Under the pieces are notes generated by a model. That model made no database searches. It saw only the letters and a program-made list of their open reading frames with translations, and was not told the DNA's origin. Positions 19,011 to 27,983 of a stretch of DNA of 64,000 nucleotides are shown piece by piece. This DNA is from Microbacterium sp. Se63.02b (GTDB lineage: Bacteria; Actinomycetota; Actinomycetes; Actinomycetales; Microbacteriaceae): positions 248,001-312,000 of the forward strand of contig NZ_CP050453.1 in NCBI RefSeq assembly GCF_014171575.1. Reading direction: 5' to 3'. The position numbers and the translations under genes were made by a program. Position 1 is the first letter of the stretch, and each line of letters begins with the position of its first letter.

Positions 19011-20011
19011 TTACTGCACCGACCATCCGCCGTCCGAGGCGAGGATGGCGCCGTTGATGTTCACGGCGTCGTCCGACAGCAGGAACGTGATCGACGCGGC
19101 CAGGTGCTCGGCTGTGGCGACGGTCGGGATCGCCTGCTGGAACGGGGCGAGGCGGCCGGAGCCGTACTCCGACATGTTCGGGGGCATCGGGATGCCGGTG
19201 GCCACGCCGCCCGGGGCGACGGAGTTCACGCGGATGCCCTTCGGTCCGTACATGAAGGCGGCCGACTTCGTGACGCCGATGATGCCGTGCTTGCTGGCCG
19301 TGTAGGCGTTGCCCGAGGCGTTGCCGCGGAGGCCCGCTTCGCTCGACACGTTGAGGATCGCACCCCGACCGGCCTTCTCCATGACAGGGATGACCGCGCG
19401 CATGAGCTTGAACGGAGCGGTCAGGTTGATCGCGATGACGCGGTCCCAGACGGCGTCCGGGGTCTCGCCAGCGGGGAGAAGTCGTCGTTGATGCCGGCGA
19501 CGTTCGCGAGGCCGTCGATGCGGTCGCCCGCAGCGGCGAGGACCGCGTCGATCGCGTCCTGCTTGGTGAGGTCGCCCGCGACCGTGACGATGTCGGCATC
19601 CGGCAGCTCCGCCTTGAGGGCATCGAGCTTCTCGGCGGCGATGTCGCTCGCGATCACACGTCCGCCTTCGCGGGCGATGCGCGAGGCGGTGGCCTTGCCG
19701 ATGCCGGAAGCGGCGCCCGTGACGATCACGGTCTTGCCGGCGAAGCGGCCGGAGGTGGGCTTCTCGGCCCAACCCTCGGAGGCGTCGTCCTCGGGGATCT
19801 CGCCGTTGTTCGCGGCGCGCACGAGGTCGTCGACGACCGACTGGGGCAGCTGGCCCTGGCTCATGGCGACGAGCTGCTGCAGGGGCAGGCCGAGTACGGG
19901 GGTGAGAAGCTCGGGGTCGGCGCCCGTCTGCTCGAAGAGTCCACGGATGAGCGGGCCGCCGGTCGGGTCGTTCATCCAGTCGCCGATGGTGGAGTGTGCG
20001 GTGAGGGCCAT
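19011..20011 (-). CDS. SDR-family oxidoreductase with N-terminal extension (frameshifted)
   Basis: NAD(P)-dependent short-chain dehydrogenase of about 333 residues. The first 90 residues (IGDWMNDPTGGPLIRGLFEQ; LTPVLGLPLQQLVAMSQGQL) are an extra helical region before the Rossmann fold. Then come VIVTGAASGIGKATASRIA (cofactor loop), NVAGIND, INLTAPFKLM, the catalytic Ser of NVSSEAG and Tyr/Lys of YTASKHG. The frame breaks at the G run 19473-19476; one extra base joins DDFSPAGETPDAVWDRVIAI. It is divergent from a TetR gene with an operator between them, so it is probably repressed by that TetR. The substrate is unknown. Confidence 0.85.
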
Positions 20012-20056
20012 GCTCTTTCTCCTTGCTCGGGTTTCGCAACGGTGCGTCTACTTATG

Positions 20057-20084
20057 TTCCAGTGTACGCCTCTGTACGGTGGAA
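20057..20084. promoter_or_regulatory. TetR operator in the SDR/TetR divergent region
   Basis: An interrupted inverted repeat of 28 bp: outer arms TTCCA/TGGAA and inner arms GTAC/GTAC around a short centre. It ends at the first base of the TetR start codon, so binding should block both divergent promoters and possibly a leaderless TetR transcript. Confidence 0.6.
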
Positions 20085-20656
20085 TGGTGCCTCGTCCTCG
20101 CAGTGAGAAAGCCCGCCAGTCCGTGCTGGAGGCGATGCGGCGTGCGCTCGCCGCAGACGGGTACGAGTCCGTGACGATCGAGGGTCTCGCCGAGGCGGCC
20201 GAGGTGTCGAAGCAGACCATCTACCGGTGGTGGCCGTCGAAGGCCGCGATCCTCGGCGAGGCGCTGCTCGAGGGCTCGGTGCCGGGCGCCGACGCGAGGG
20301 TGCCGATGACGTCGGATCTCGGGGCGGACCTGCGGGCGTGGTTCACGGCCGTGTCCGCGGGGCTGGCTCGACCCGAGGGGGTGTCGCTGGCGCGCGCGCT
20401 GATCGAGGTGACGGCGGCTGATCCGGAGTTGGGGTTGGTGTTGAACGAGAGGCTGGCGGCGCCGATCCGGGAGTGGGTCGCGGAGCGCGTGTCACGCGGA
20501 CGGGATGCGGGCGATGTGCGGGCCGACGTGGATGCTGCCGCCGTCGCGGACGAGTTCATCGCGATCGCGTCGTACTCCGCGCTGATCGGGCAGCCGCTGA
20601 GTGCCGACCGCGTGGAAGACACCGTGGTGCGGTTGCTCCGGGGCATCGCGGGGTAA
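20084..20656 (+). CDS. TetR-family transcriptional regulator
   Basis: Repressor of 190 residues. The N-terminal HTH reads SVLEAMRRALAADGYESVTI then EGLAEAAEVSKQTIYRWWPS; the C-terminal ligand domain is helical (DLRAWFTAVSAGLARPEGVS; ADEFIAIASYSALIGQPLSA) and resembles TetR_C_11/33-type domains. Start ATG 20084; no clear Shine-Dalgarno is seen, so the message may be leaderless. It is divergent from the SDR gene, the most likely target. Confidence 0.88.
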   Translation: MVPRPRSEKARQSVLEAMRRALAADGYESVTIEGLAEAAEVSKQTIYRWWPSKAAILGEALLEGSVPGADARVPMTSDLGADLRAWFTAVSAGLARPEGVSLARALIEVTAADPELGLVLNERLAAPIREWVAERVSRGRDAGDVRADVDAAAVADEFIAIASYSALIGQPLSADRVEDTVVRLLRGIAG

Positions 20657-20739
20657 GCCTCGGGCGGGCCTGGTCCGCACGGGACCCTCTCCTCTGGGCA
20701 CCCCTCCTCGTGGGAACCCTCGCGCGGCAGCCCTGCCCA

Positions 20740-20918
20740 TTTCGGAGGAGTTCCGCCGTTCGGAGGTCTCTCTTCCCGAATCCCTCCTCCGTATCGCGGA
20801 TCTCCTCCCGACTGCGGTGCTCCCCGCGCGACGCGCTCCTCGTTTCGGAGGAGTTCCGCCGTTCGGAGGTCACTTCTCCCGATTCTCTCCTCCGTATCGC
20901 GGACTCCTCCCGACCGCG
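20740..20918. repeat. Imperfect direct repeat of about 76 bp, two intergenic copies
   Basis: Copy 1 is 20740-20817, copy 2 is 20843-20918. Both begin TTTCGGAGGAGTTCCGCCG and both contain CTCCTCCGTATCGCGGA. Within each copy TTCGGAGG can pair with CCTCCGTA, so each could form a hairpin. The 300-base gap between the TetR gene and the small membrane protein holds no convincing gene besides this repeat. Confidence 0.8.
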
Positions 20919-20952
20919 GACCACCCCGACGCAGCAAGTCGAGGATTCGCGG

Positions 20953-21186
20953 CTAGTGTCCGCTGGAGCGTCGCTCGCGCCAGGTGACGCGCACGACCAG
21001 TGCGAGCGCGCCGAGCATGAGCGCGAGGGCCGCGAGCCAGAACACCCACACAGCGTCTTGGAACAGGGGCAGCTTCGCGACGACCGGAAGCATGCCTCCG
21101 AGGAGGACCATCGCCGCAATGCATGCGCGCTCACGTGCGGTGCCACGGGGCTTCCCGGTAGTCACGTGCTCGTCGTCGCTATGCAT
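20953..21186 (-). CDS. Small membrane protein, 77 residues
   Basis: Unrecognised. After a polar start (MHSDDEHVTTGKPRGTARER) there are two membrane segments: CIAAMVLLGGMLPVVAKLPL and AVWVFWLAALALMLGALALV. The C-terminus is basic. The start is chosen for AAGGAG six bases upstream. It lies downstream of a lipoprotein gene on the same strand. Confidence 0.65.
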   Translation of the reverse strand: MHSDDEHVTTGKPRGTARERACIAAMVLLGGMLPVVAKLPLFQDAVWVFWLAALALMLGALALVVRVTWRERRSSGH

Positions 21187-21275
21187 CCCTGCTCCTTGAT
21201 CAGTGTGTCGGAAGTAAAATGTTACTCTGTCGGAGTCAGTGTGTCTGCCCCTCGCGGCCGAAGCGCTCAGCCTCC

Positions 21276-22034
21276 TCACCGCTGTCGTATGCGGCGGAAG
21301 TCGGCGTCGTCGATGTCTTGGTAGCCGATGGCGATGGGAGCGAGGCGAGTGCTCTTCTCCGTGCCCTCGGTGTCGGTGTAGTCGAGCGTCGGACTGATGA
21401 CGTAGAAGTCCGCGTCGTCGGTGCAGGACAGGGCAATGTCGATCGCCCCGCGGTCTGGCGCGAGAGCCACATCCTCCGCGGACACAGCGGAGGATCCCGT
21501 TCTGAACTTGCCGACCGAGGCCAGTGGGTGCGGGACCGGGAGCTCGGCGCGGGTGCACTCCGACATGGCGGTGACTTCAGCCCTGGCGTCTGCCGTGGCG
21601 AACTCTTCGGGTCGTGCCTCGGTGAGGGTCCATGACCCGACGTCCACGTACTCCGGCTCCGTCGAGTGCGCGTAGACCAGCCCGATCGACTCGAAAGCGA
21701 TGCCATCCGCGGGGATGGTGATCTCGAAGGTGATGTTCCCCAGCTGGTATCCGTCCACCACCGCACCTCGGATGACATCGAACTCGCCGGGGCCGACCGA
21801 CGCATCGCCCGGTAGTTCGACACCGGTCAAGTCGGTCCAGATGGCATCGCTCTCCGGCGCGACGAAGATGAAGTTGACGGGGTAGGGGTGACCGGCGGCG
21901 AAGACGACCTCGGCGGACGTGAGAGCGAAGTCCGGGGATGTGCTCTTGTCGAAGTCGGGCGTGCAGGACGTGGCAGTGGCCGCGATCGCGCTGAGTACGA
22001 TCGCGGCCACTGCCGCCCGCCCTGCTGCATTCAT
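21276..22034 (-). CDS. Hypothetical lipoprotein, about 252 residues
   Basis: Exported, probably lipid-anchored. The signal (AAVAAIVLSAIAATATSC) ends in a Cys in a weak lipobox (ATSC). The mature part is rich in beta strands (TSAEVVFAAGHPYPVNFIFV; YQLGNITFEITIPADGIAFE) with two further Cys (SECTRAEL and SCTDDADFY) that could form a disulfide. No family is recognised. The start at 22034 gives the best signal peptide; an upstream in-frame start would add 26 residues. Confidence 0.6.
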   Translation of the reverse strand: MNAAGRAAVAAIVLSAIAATATSCTPDFDKSTSPDFALTSAEVVFAAGHPYPVNFIFVAPESDAIWTDLTGVELPGDASVGPGEFDVIRGAVVDGYQLGNITFEITIPADGIAFESIGLVYAHSTEPEYVDVGSWTLTEARPEEFATADARAEVTAMSECTRAELPVPHPLASVGKFRTGSSAVSAEDVALAPDRGAIDIALSCTDDADFYVISPTLDYTDTEGTEKSTRLAPIAIGYQDIDDADFRRIRQR

Positions 22035-22216
22035 GTCACGTCCCGATGGCGAAGCCCTGGGCAGCCCGCCTCTGGTCTGTGCTCTCGTCTGCTGCTCCGC
22101 GATCGACCTCATCGTCGACCATCACCATGGAAACACACGTATGAGGACGTTATCAATATATTTGACGACGCAAACGAGTCTTCCTCGATCGTCGGTGATC
22201 CGGGCGTCGCGACTGC

Positions 22217-22723
22217 TCAGGTCGTCGTCGCCTCGTCCCTCGCCTCCGTCCGCCCCGCCGCGAACCGCGCCTGCGCCCGGTCCTGACGTTTCCCGACCTC
22301 GACGAGCTCCGTGGCCTTCGGCAGGCCCATCGGCTTCGTCGAGACGTACACGCTCTCGGCGGTGTCGACGCGGAACGTCTCGTGCCACACCCCCACAGCG
22401 CCCGGAGCTTTGCGGGCCGCGCGGTTGAAGGCGGTCCACGCGGGGCGGTGCTGCTGGTCCGGGCTGGACGCGTATGCGTAGAGCTTGTCGACGGATGACC
22501 AGTACTGCACCACGTAGGGTCCGCCCGATCCGAAGAGCAGGTGGTAGCCGAGCATGCCCGAGTCGGGATCGGTGCTGAGTTCGCGCAGCATCCCGGGCAT
22601 GGCGAAGAAGGCCGGCATCCACAGGTCGGGGCGCCACCAGCGGTTGATCTGCATCCCGATGTGGAACACGACGAGCTCGCCCTCGTGGCGGTGGGTCATG
22701 CGGCCCGTGATGACTTTCGACAT
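22217..22723 (-). CDS. DUF4188 (monooxygenase-like) protein
   Basis: Protein of about 168 residues of the DUF4188 family, related to dimeric alpha-beta barrel monooxygenases. Visible family features are MTHRHEGELVVFHIGMQINR, WWRPDLWMPAFFAMPGMLRE and MLGYHLLFGSGGPYVVQYWS. The reaction is not known. The start is ATG 22723 with AAGGAG five bases upstream. Divergent from a MerR gene with two operators between them, so it is probably the regulated partner. Confidence 0.82.
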   Translation of the reverse strand: MSKVITGRMTHRHEGELVVFHIGMQINRWWRPDLWMPAFFAMPGMLRELSTDPDSGMLGYHLLFGSGGPYVVQYWSSVDKLYAYASSPDQQHRPAWTAFNRAARKAPGAVGVWHETFRVDTAESVYVSTKPMGLPKATELVEVGKRQDRAQARFAAGRTEARDEATTT

Positions 22724-22739
22724 GAGGACTCCTTGGTTA

Positions 22740-22776
22740 GATAGTTTCACTATCCATAATGGATAGCGCTACTATC
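22740..22776. promoter_or_regulatory. Two MerR operators between divergent genes
   Basis: GATAGTTTCACTATC (22740-22754) and GATAGCGCTACTATC (22762-22776) share the form GATAG-N5-CTATC. Their centres are 22 bp apart, two helical turns, so two dimers could bind the same DNA face. The stretch between them, CTATCCATAATGGATAG, is itself a near palindrome. Confidence 0.7.
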
Positions 22777-22793
22777 GAAGTCAAGAGGTGGCC

Positions 22794-23413
22794 ATGAGAA
22801 TTTCCGAACTGTCAGCCCAGACCGGCGTGACCGTGACGACGATCAAGTACTACCTGCGCGAGGGGCTGCTTCCCGAGGGCGAGCGGTCGTCTGCGACTCA
22901 GGCCGCGTACGGCGAGAAGCACGTGGAGCGGCTGCGGGTGATCCGGGCGCTGCTCGATGCGGGAGTGAGCATCGCCGAGACGCGGCGCGTGCTGGGCGCT
23001 TTGGATGATCCGCCGGAGAATGCGCATGAGTTGCTGGGTGAGGCGCATGCGGCGATCACTCCGCCGGTGGACGACTCGTTGGACTTGACCGACGCCGAGG
23101 CTCTTGTGGCCGGACTCGGGTGGAAGCCGGGGATGTGCGACGAGGCCGTGCTGCACGCGGTGGCTCGCGCGCTGGAGGGGCTGGAGCGTGTCGGCTTCAC
23201 CGTGCCGGATGCGGCGATGGCGGAGTACCTCGCGAGCGCGCGGCGGATCGCGGATGCGGAGATCGCGGGGGTGCCGGGGAGTCTGCGGAAGCGGCGGTGC
23301 GGTACGTGGTGCTGGGGTCGGTGCTGGTGGAGCCGCTGCTGTTGGCGCTGCGACGGGTGGCGCAGCAGGTGAGCTCGGGGGAGAGGTTTGGTGGGGGCGG
23401 AGCTAGCGCATGA
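22794..23413 (+). CDS. MerR-family transcriptional regulator (frameshifted)
   Basis: The N-terminal winged helix is typical: MRISELSAQTGVTVTTIKYY, LREGLLPEGER, and HVERLRVIRALLDAGVSIAE. The C-terminal part is helical (MCDEAVLHAVARALEGLERV; MAEYLASARRIADAEIAGVP). At the G run 23276-23279 one base seems missing; repair continues GESAEAAVRYVVLGSVLVEP to a stop at 23413. The C-terminus resembles TipAS-less regulators of small hydrophobic drugs, but the ligand is unknown. Its 3' end overlaps the convergent helicase gene by 11 bases. Confidence 0.85.
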
Positions 23414-25133
23414 GCGCCGCGGCCAGACGCTCTCTCAGGGCCGGATCACACACGTAGACGTACGTTCCACGCATCCCGCGTGTTAGCAGCACCCCATAGA
23501 TGTTTCGGATGAACGTCAATAGGTCATCGTCTCCGAACGCATCCTTCAGGTGCCCGGTGTTCTCCTTGCCCTTCTTGTCCCGATAGCTCTCGCGATCAGC
23601 GACGATCCGACCGGATGTCGGGTCGAGGTGGAGGTCGGGCCCGATGATGACGCCTGCGTAGTTCAGGTCATACCCCTGAACGGTGTGGATCGAGCCGACC
23701 TCTTCGAGCGACCCTTTCGAGTTGATCCAGTCTTTATCTGTGCCGTTCCACCGCATGCGCTCACCGTCAATCTCGATGTCGAATGCGTCTGGGTTTTTCT
23801 TCGACGCCCATTCCCACGCGTACCCTGCGACGAGGCGGGAAAGGCCGACCTCAGCATCCTTCTGCCGGATGGCATCGCGCATCTCTCGGAGGTCGTCGAA
23901 GAGGCGAAGTTCATATTCACCGAGGCTGGGGAGGGATGGCTCTTCATCCCGCAGAAGGGCGCGGACGAATTCGACGTAGTCTGCGCCCGCCTGTACGCGC
24001 ATCTGGGTCGTCAGCCGGAAAAATCGATGCGCATCCTTCGCCTCACTGACCTCTGCATGGAGCGCCGCCGGAGAAAGGTCATGCGGCCGTACGCTCTGCT
24101 CCCCATCGACGAGCAGGAGCTGATGTTTGCTGCGAGCCTTGATCCAGTCGAGCTGGGTGTAACGAGGGTCGTCGCTTCCGAACAGAGCCTCGTTGATCTC
24201 GCGGAACTTCTTGTTCTGCACCCCCGACGCCTGATTGGCTCTCTGCCCGAGGCGGTGGGTCTCGTCGACGAGAACGAGGTCGTAAGCCTCGTCGGATTCG
24301 CCGAGCTGGAATGGCGACATCACCATCGCAGCATCGAGCTTGGGCGTCTTCTTGAAGACCTTCCTCACCGACATCCGCAGAGACTGCTGCGGGATGACTA
24401 GCGCCATACGAAGGGTCTTGAGCAGCTTGCGATTCTCGGGGACAAAGAACTCCGAGAACATCGAGTCAGGCTCGACGCCGTCGTAGTCGCGGATGTCGGC
24501 CAGCAACTTCATCAGGAAGATCGCGATGATCGTCTTCCCTGTTCCCGGGTTGCCCTGGACCACGAGCGTTGATCGAGCGCCAGGGTCCTGAAGATCTTCG
24601 AGCAACCCCTCCAGGATGTCCATGATCGCGACGCCCTGGTCGTCGGTCAGAGCTTTGAAGGGCGAGAGCTTGAACAGGTCAGAATTCTCGATTTGCGGGA
24701 TGCTCCGCGAGAAGAGTCCCTCTGCTCGCATCGCCTCGAACACGTTACGGAACGACTCACGATAGAGGTCGCGGTCGTAGTACTGCGCATCTGTCAGGCC
24801 GTCGTTGCCATTGAGGATGCGGTATCGACCGTCGCCCGAGAACCAGCGAATGAGATGCGATTCAAGGTCGAGACAGACTGACTTGTTGAACGTGTGATCC
24901 ACGACGACGCGGATCGATTCAAGGGACTCGTTCTTCTTCGAACCGGCGAGGTGCTGACGCATACGGGTGGCCGCGCTCACGGTTTCACCGACGTAGAGCC
25001 CGGGCGAACTGCGTTGGGCGTCTCCTTCGAGCACATAGACGACTGGCCAGTTGGTGTGCCGGCTGTCGTCATGCGCCCAGGTATCAACAGCGTCACGGCG
25101 GAAAGGAAGGCGCTGGATGCTGAAGTCGGTCAC
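23403..25133 (-). CDS. GIY-YIG nuclease fused to DUF2075 superfamily 1-like helicase/ATPase
   Basis: A 576-residue protein. Residues about 30-110 form a GIY-YIG-type domain (PVVYVLEGDAQRSSPGLYVG, then ETVSAATRMRQHL and a conserved Glu in DLESHLIRWF). A DUF2075 ATPase follows: Walker A VVQGNPGTGKTIIAIFL, Walker B YDLVLVDETHRLGQ, RLTTQMRVQAGADYVEF and the late helicase motifs SIHTVQGYDLNYAGVIIG and LLTRGMRGTYVYVCD. Start GTG 25133 is fixed by a GTGA overlap with the MazG gene. Its base composition is clearly lower in GC than its neighbours, a sign of transfer. The domain set fits a role in DNA or RNA processing, possibly phage defence; that role is inferred. Confidence 0.85.
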   Translation of the reverse strand: MTDFSIQRLPFRRDAVDTWAHDDSRHTNWPVVYVLEGDAQRSSPGLYVGETVSAATRMRQHLAGSKKNESLESIRVVVDHTFNKSVCLDLESHLIRWFSGDGRYRILNGNDGLTDAQYYDRDLYRESFRNVFEAMRAEGLFSRSIPQIENSDLFKLSPFKALTDDQGVAIMDILEGLLEDLQDPGARSTLVVQGNPGTGKTIIAIFLMKLLADIRDYDGVEPDSMFSEFFVPENRKLLKTLRMALVIPQQSLRMSVRKVFKKTPKLDAAMVMSPFQLGESDEAYDLVLVDETHRLGQRANQASGVQNKKFREINEALFGSDDPRYTQLDWIKARSKHQLLLVDGEQSVRPHDLSPAALHAEVSEAKDAHRFFRLTTQMRVQAGADYVEFVRALLRDEEPSLPSLGEYELRLFDDLREMRDAIRQKDAEVGLSRLVAGYAWEWASKKNPDAFDIEIDGERMRWNGTDKDWINSKGSLEEVGSIHTVQGYDLNYAGVIIGPDLHLDPTSGRIVADRESYRDKKGKENTGHLKDAFGDDDLLTFIRNIYGVLLTRGMRGTYVYVCDPALRERLAAALMR

Positions 25134-25465
25134 TCCGGCGCCTCGGAGAGCTTCGTGTACTTCGTCATACGGCCCTTGGCCAGTTCGACGGGATACTTCG
25201 CCTTCGTCGACTCCAACTTCTTCATGACGATCTCGTCGAGGTCGACGCCGATCTTGTTCGCGAGATGGATGCAGTACGTGACGACATCCGCGAGCTCCGC
25301 TTCGACCTGTTCTTGGTCGAACTTCGGGGACCACTGGAAGCACTCGAGAAGCTCGCCGGCCTCGATTGAGATGCTCTTCGCGAGGTTCTCCGGCGAGTGG
25401 AACTGGTCCCAGTCCCGTTCGGCTACGAAGGCGCGAAGGGCGGCGAGAGTCTGCGGCGACGGCAT
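25130..25465 (-). CDS. MazG-like nucleotide pyrophosphohydrolase
   Basis: A 111-residue all-alpha NTP pyrophosphatase, close to the MazG-like/RS21-C6 group. Metal-binding residues are visible in SIEAGELLECFQW (EAGEL, the EExxE-like pair) and EAELADVVTYCIHLANKIG (ExxD pair), followed by the typical basic end KLESTKAKYPVELAKG. It hydrolyses nucleotide triphosphates to monophosphates in related proteins. It is translationally coupled to the GIY-YIG/DUF2075 protein, so the two probably work together. Confidence 0.87.
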   Translation of the reverse strand: MPSPQTLAALRAFVAERDWDQFHSPENLAKSISIEAGELLECFQWSPKFDQEQVEAELADVVTYCIHLANKIGVDLDEIVMKKLESTKAKYPVELAKGRMTKYTKLSEAPE

Positions 25466-25553
25466 GATGCGAAGGTACCAGCGAGGCGAACGACACTGAT
25501 GGCACGAAACAACCATGTGGTCACCAGCCCGGGGTGTGTCCGTCATTGCACCT

Positions 25554-27056
25554 CTACTCGAACCCACCCGTCAACCGCCCGCGGATCCGGGAACTGCTCT
25601 CATTCATCCCGACGATCTCCACCGTCTTCCCCAACGTCGCATACTTCGTCTCAATCGCATCCAACGCCGCAACGGTCGACGCATCCCACACATGCGACCC
25701 CGACAGATCCACAACGACCCGAGACGGATCCCCCGTATAAGAGAACAACGTCGTCAGATCGTTGCTCGACGCGAAGAACAACTCCCCCTCCACGACGTAC
25801 GTCACAACGTCGCCCGCCTCAGCCACAACCCGACGAACCGTCACGAAGTGCGCCACCCGTCGCACGAACAGCACCGACGCGACCAGCACCCCACCCACGA
25901 CCCCGACCGCCAGGTTGTGCGTCACCAGCACCAACGCCACCGTCGCCACCATCACGAACGTCTCGCTCTTCGGCATCCGCTTCAACGTCGACGGACGGAT
26001 GCTGTGCCAGTCGAACGCTCCGATCGCGACCATGATCATCACGGCCACCAGCGCGGCCATCGGGATCGTCCCGACGAAGTCGCCGAACACGACCACCAGC
26101 AGGAACAGGAAGATCCCGGCGCAGAAGGTCGAGATGCGGGTCCGCGCACCCGAGGCCTTCACGTTGATCATGGTCTGACCGATCACGGCGCAGCCGCCCA
26201 TGCCGCCGAACATGCCCGACAGCACGTTCGCGACGCCCTGCCCCCACGACTCGCGGCTCTTGTTCGAGTGAGTGTCGGTGATCTCGTCGACGAGCTTCGC
26301 GGTGAGCAGCGACTCCATCAGCCCGACGAGCGCGACCCCGAGCGCGAACGGCGCGATGATCGTGAACGTCTCCCACGTGAGCGGAACGTTCGGGATGAAC
26401 AGCTCCGGCAGACTCCGCGGCAGCTCGCCCTGATCGCCGACGGTCGGCACGGTGATCCCGAAGGCGAGCACGACCCCGGTCACGATGATCACCGACACGA
26501 GAGGCGCCGGCACGATCTTGGTGATCTTCGGCATCACGAGCATCACGACGATGCCGAGCGCCACCAGCGGATACACCAACCACGGCACGTCGATCAGCTG
26601 CGGGAACTGCGAGCTGAACACGAAGATCGCCAGCGCGTTCACGAACCCGACCATGACGCTGCGGGGGATGAACCGCATGAGCTTCGCGACTCCGATCACC
26701 CCGAGGATCACCTGGAAGATGCCGGCGAGGATGATGGTCGCGATCAGATAGTCCAGCCCATACGTCGGCGCGACCGGTGCGATCACGAGCGCCACGGCTC
26801 CGGTCGCCGCGGTCACCATCGCCGGACGTCCACCGAGGAACGCGATCGACACCGCCATGATGAACGACGAGAACAACCCCACCTTCGGGTCGACGCCCGC
26901 GATCACCGAGAACGCGATCGCCTCCGGGATCAGCGCCAGCCCCACGACGAGGCCGGCCAGGACCTCGCGGGTCAGCATCCGCGGGTTCTTCAGCGCAGTG
27001 AGCACCGAGGGGTTGGCCCGGTAGCGGGAACGATCGTCGACCGTCGTTGCAGACAT
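25554..27056 (-). CDS. SulP-family anion transporter with STAS domain
   Basis: Membrane transporter of about 500 residues of the SulP (SLC26-like) family; substrates in the family are sulfate, bicarbonate or dicarboxylates. The N-terminal part has the SulP start (REVLAGLVVGLALIPEAIAF; SVIAGVDPKVGLFSSFIMA) and about 11 membrane segments, with GGMGGCAVIGQTMINVKASG typical of the bacterial subfamily. The C-terminal STAS domain starts near residue 400 (VTYVVEGELFFASSNDLTTL; VVVDLSGSHVWDASTVAALD). Start 27056 has TGGAG upstream. Confidence 0.92.
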   Translation of the reverse strand: MSATTVDDRSRYRANPSVLTALKNPRMLTREVLAGLVVGLALIPEAIAFSVIAGVDPKVGLFSSFIMAVSIAFLGGRPAMVTAATGAVALVIAPVAPTYGLDYLIATIILAGIFQVILGVIGVAKLMRFIPRSVMVGFVNALAIFVFSSQFPQLIDVPWLVYPLVALGIVVMLVMPKITKIVPAPLVSVIIVTGVVLAFGITVPTVGDQGELPRSLPELFIPNVPLTWETFTIIAPFALGVALVGLMESLLTAKLVDEITDTHSNKSRESWGQGVANVLSGMFGGMGGCAVIGQTMINVKASGARTRISTFCAGIFLFLLVVVFGDFVGTIPMAALVAVMIMVAIGAFDWHSIRPSTLKRMPKSETFVMVATVALVLVTHNLAVGVVGGVLVASVLFVRRVAHFVTVRRVVAEAGDVVTYVVEGELFFASSNDLTTLFSYTGDPSRVVVDLSGSHVWDASTVAALDAIETKYATLGKTVEIVGMNESSSRIRGRLTGGFE

Positions 27057-27201
27057 GGATGCTCCAGGGGAAGGCGCCTCGGAGGAAGAGGCAGACGTTC
27101 CAGGGTACGGCCGATATACAGCGCCGCCGGCACGTCTGCATCCTTCCTCTCGGACGCACCGTGCGACAGGATGAAAGCGACCGACCTCGAAGGAGACCGC
27201 C

Positions 27202-27711
27202 ATGTCGCTCGCGCAGACCCCGTCGGAGACCTCGGCCGCCCCCGGGTTGGCCGGCGTCGTGGTGATCAGGGGAATCCGCCGCGTTCTGATCTGGTCCCTG
27301 ATCATCGCGTTCCTCTACCCCGCCTTCATGAACGGCAGCAAAGGAATCTGCCCAGGCGGTGTCGATGCCGACGGCGGGTTCATCGACGCATCGGGCCGTT
27401 CGGTGGACGAGGCTCCGATGTGCGTTCAGCTCACCCTCGGCCCCAGCCCGCTGGTCTACATCGGCATCGCTCTGATCGTCCTGCTCGCGATCGGTCGCGT
27501 GATGAAGGCGACCGACGAACGTGCGGCGCTGCGCACCCTGGAATGGGCTCTGCGAGCGGTCGGCCTGTTCGCGCTCGTCGCGATCGTCGTCTCGCACGCG
27601 TGGATGATGATGATCCCGCTCGAGCAGTTCAACTCCGAGTCCTGGTCGGTCTTCAGCCCGTTCCCGTTCGGGGTGATCGACGTCGATGTCACCCCCATGA
27701 CCGTGTCCTGA
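27202..27711 (+). CDS. Hypothetical membrane protein, 169 residues
   Basis: Unrecognised integral membrane protein with three or four hydrophobic segments (RRVLIWSLIIAFLYPAFMN; VYIGIALIVLLAIGRVM; AVGLFALVAIVVSHAWMM) and an extracytoplasmic loop containing two Cys (GICPGGVDADGG and APMCVQL). It starts with a good AAGGAG site. It is divergent from the SulP gene. The 272 bases after it (27712-27983) show no gene. Confidence 0.65.
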   Translation: MSLAQTPSETSAAPGLAGVVVIRGIRRVLIWSLIIAFLYPAFMNGSKGICPGGVDADGGFIDASGRSVDEAPMCVQLTLGPSPLVYIGIALIVLLAIGRVMKATDERAALRTLEWALRAVGLFALVAIVVSHAWMMMIPLEQFNSESWSVFSPFPFGVIDVDVTPMTVS

Positions 27712-27983
27712 CCCACGGGTGCAGCCCTACTGACTACGACCCTCACCGCGGACGAGCACACCGGAATGCCGCACGGCGACTCGCGCCTGTCGCCGATCCG
27801 CCACCGGCCGCGGTTCGTACCGTGATCGCATGGAACCCGGATCCCTCGCAGACCCCGCGATCACGGCGCCTCGGCGACGAGGCGGACGTTCCCGCGTAGA
27901 GCGGATGCCGGGTGGCGACGCCCCGCCATCACGATTCCGATACGTTCACACCCCGGATGCGCGCCTCGGGTTAGCGTTCCGTC

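Noticed and set aside
25515..27899. Very long plus-strand open frame opposite the SulP gene
   Set aside because: Its translation is an Arg/His/Asp-rich shadow of a well-recognised transporter on the minus strand and has no ribosome site or family.
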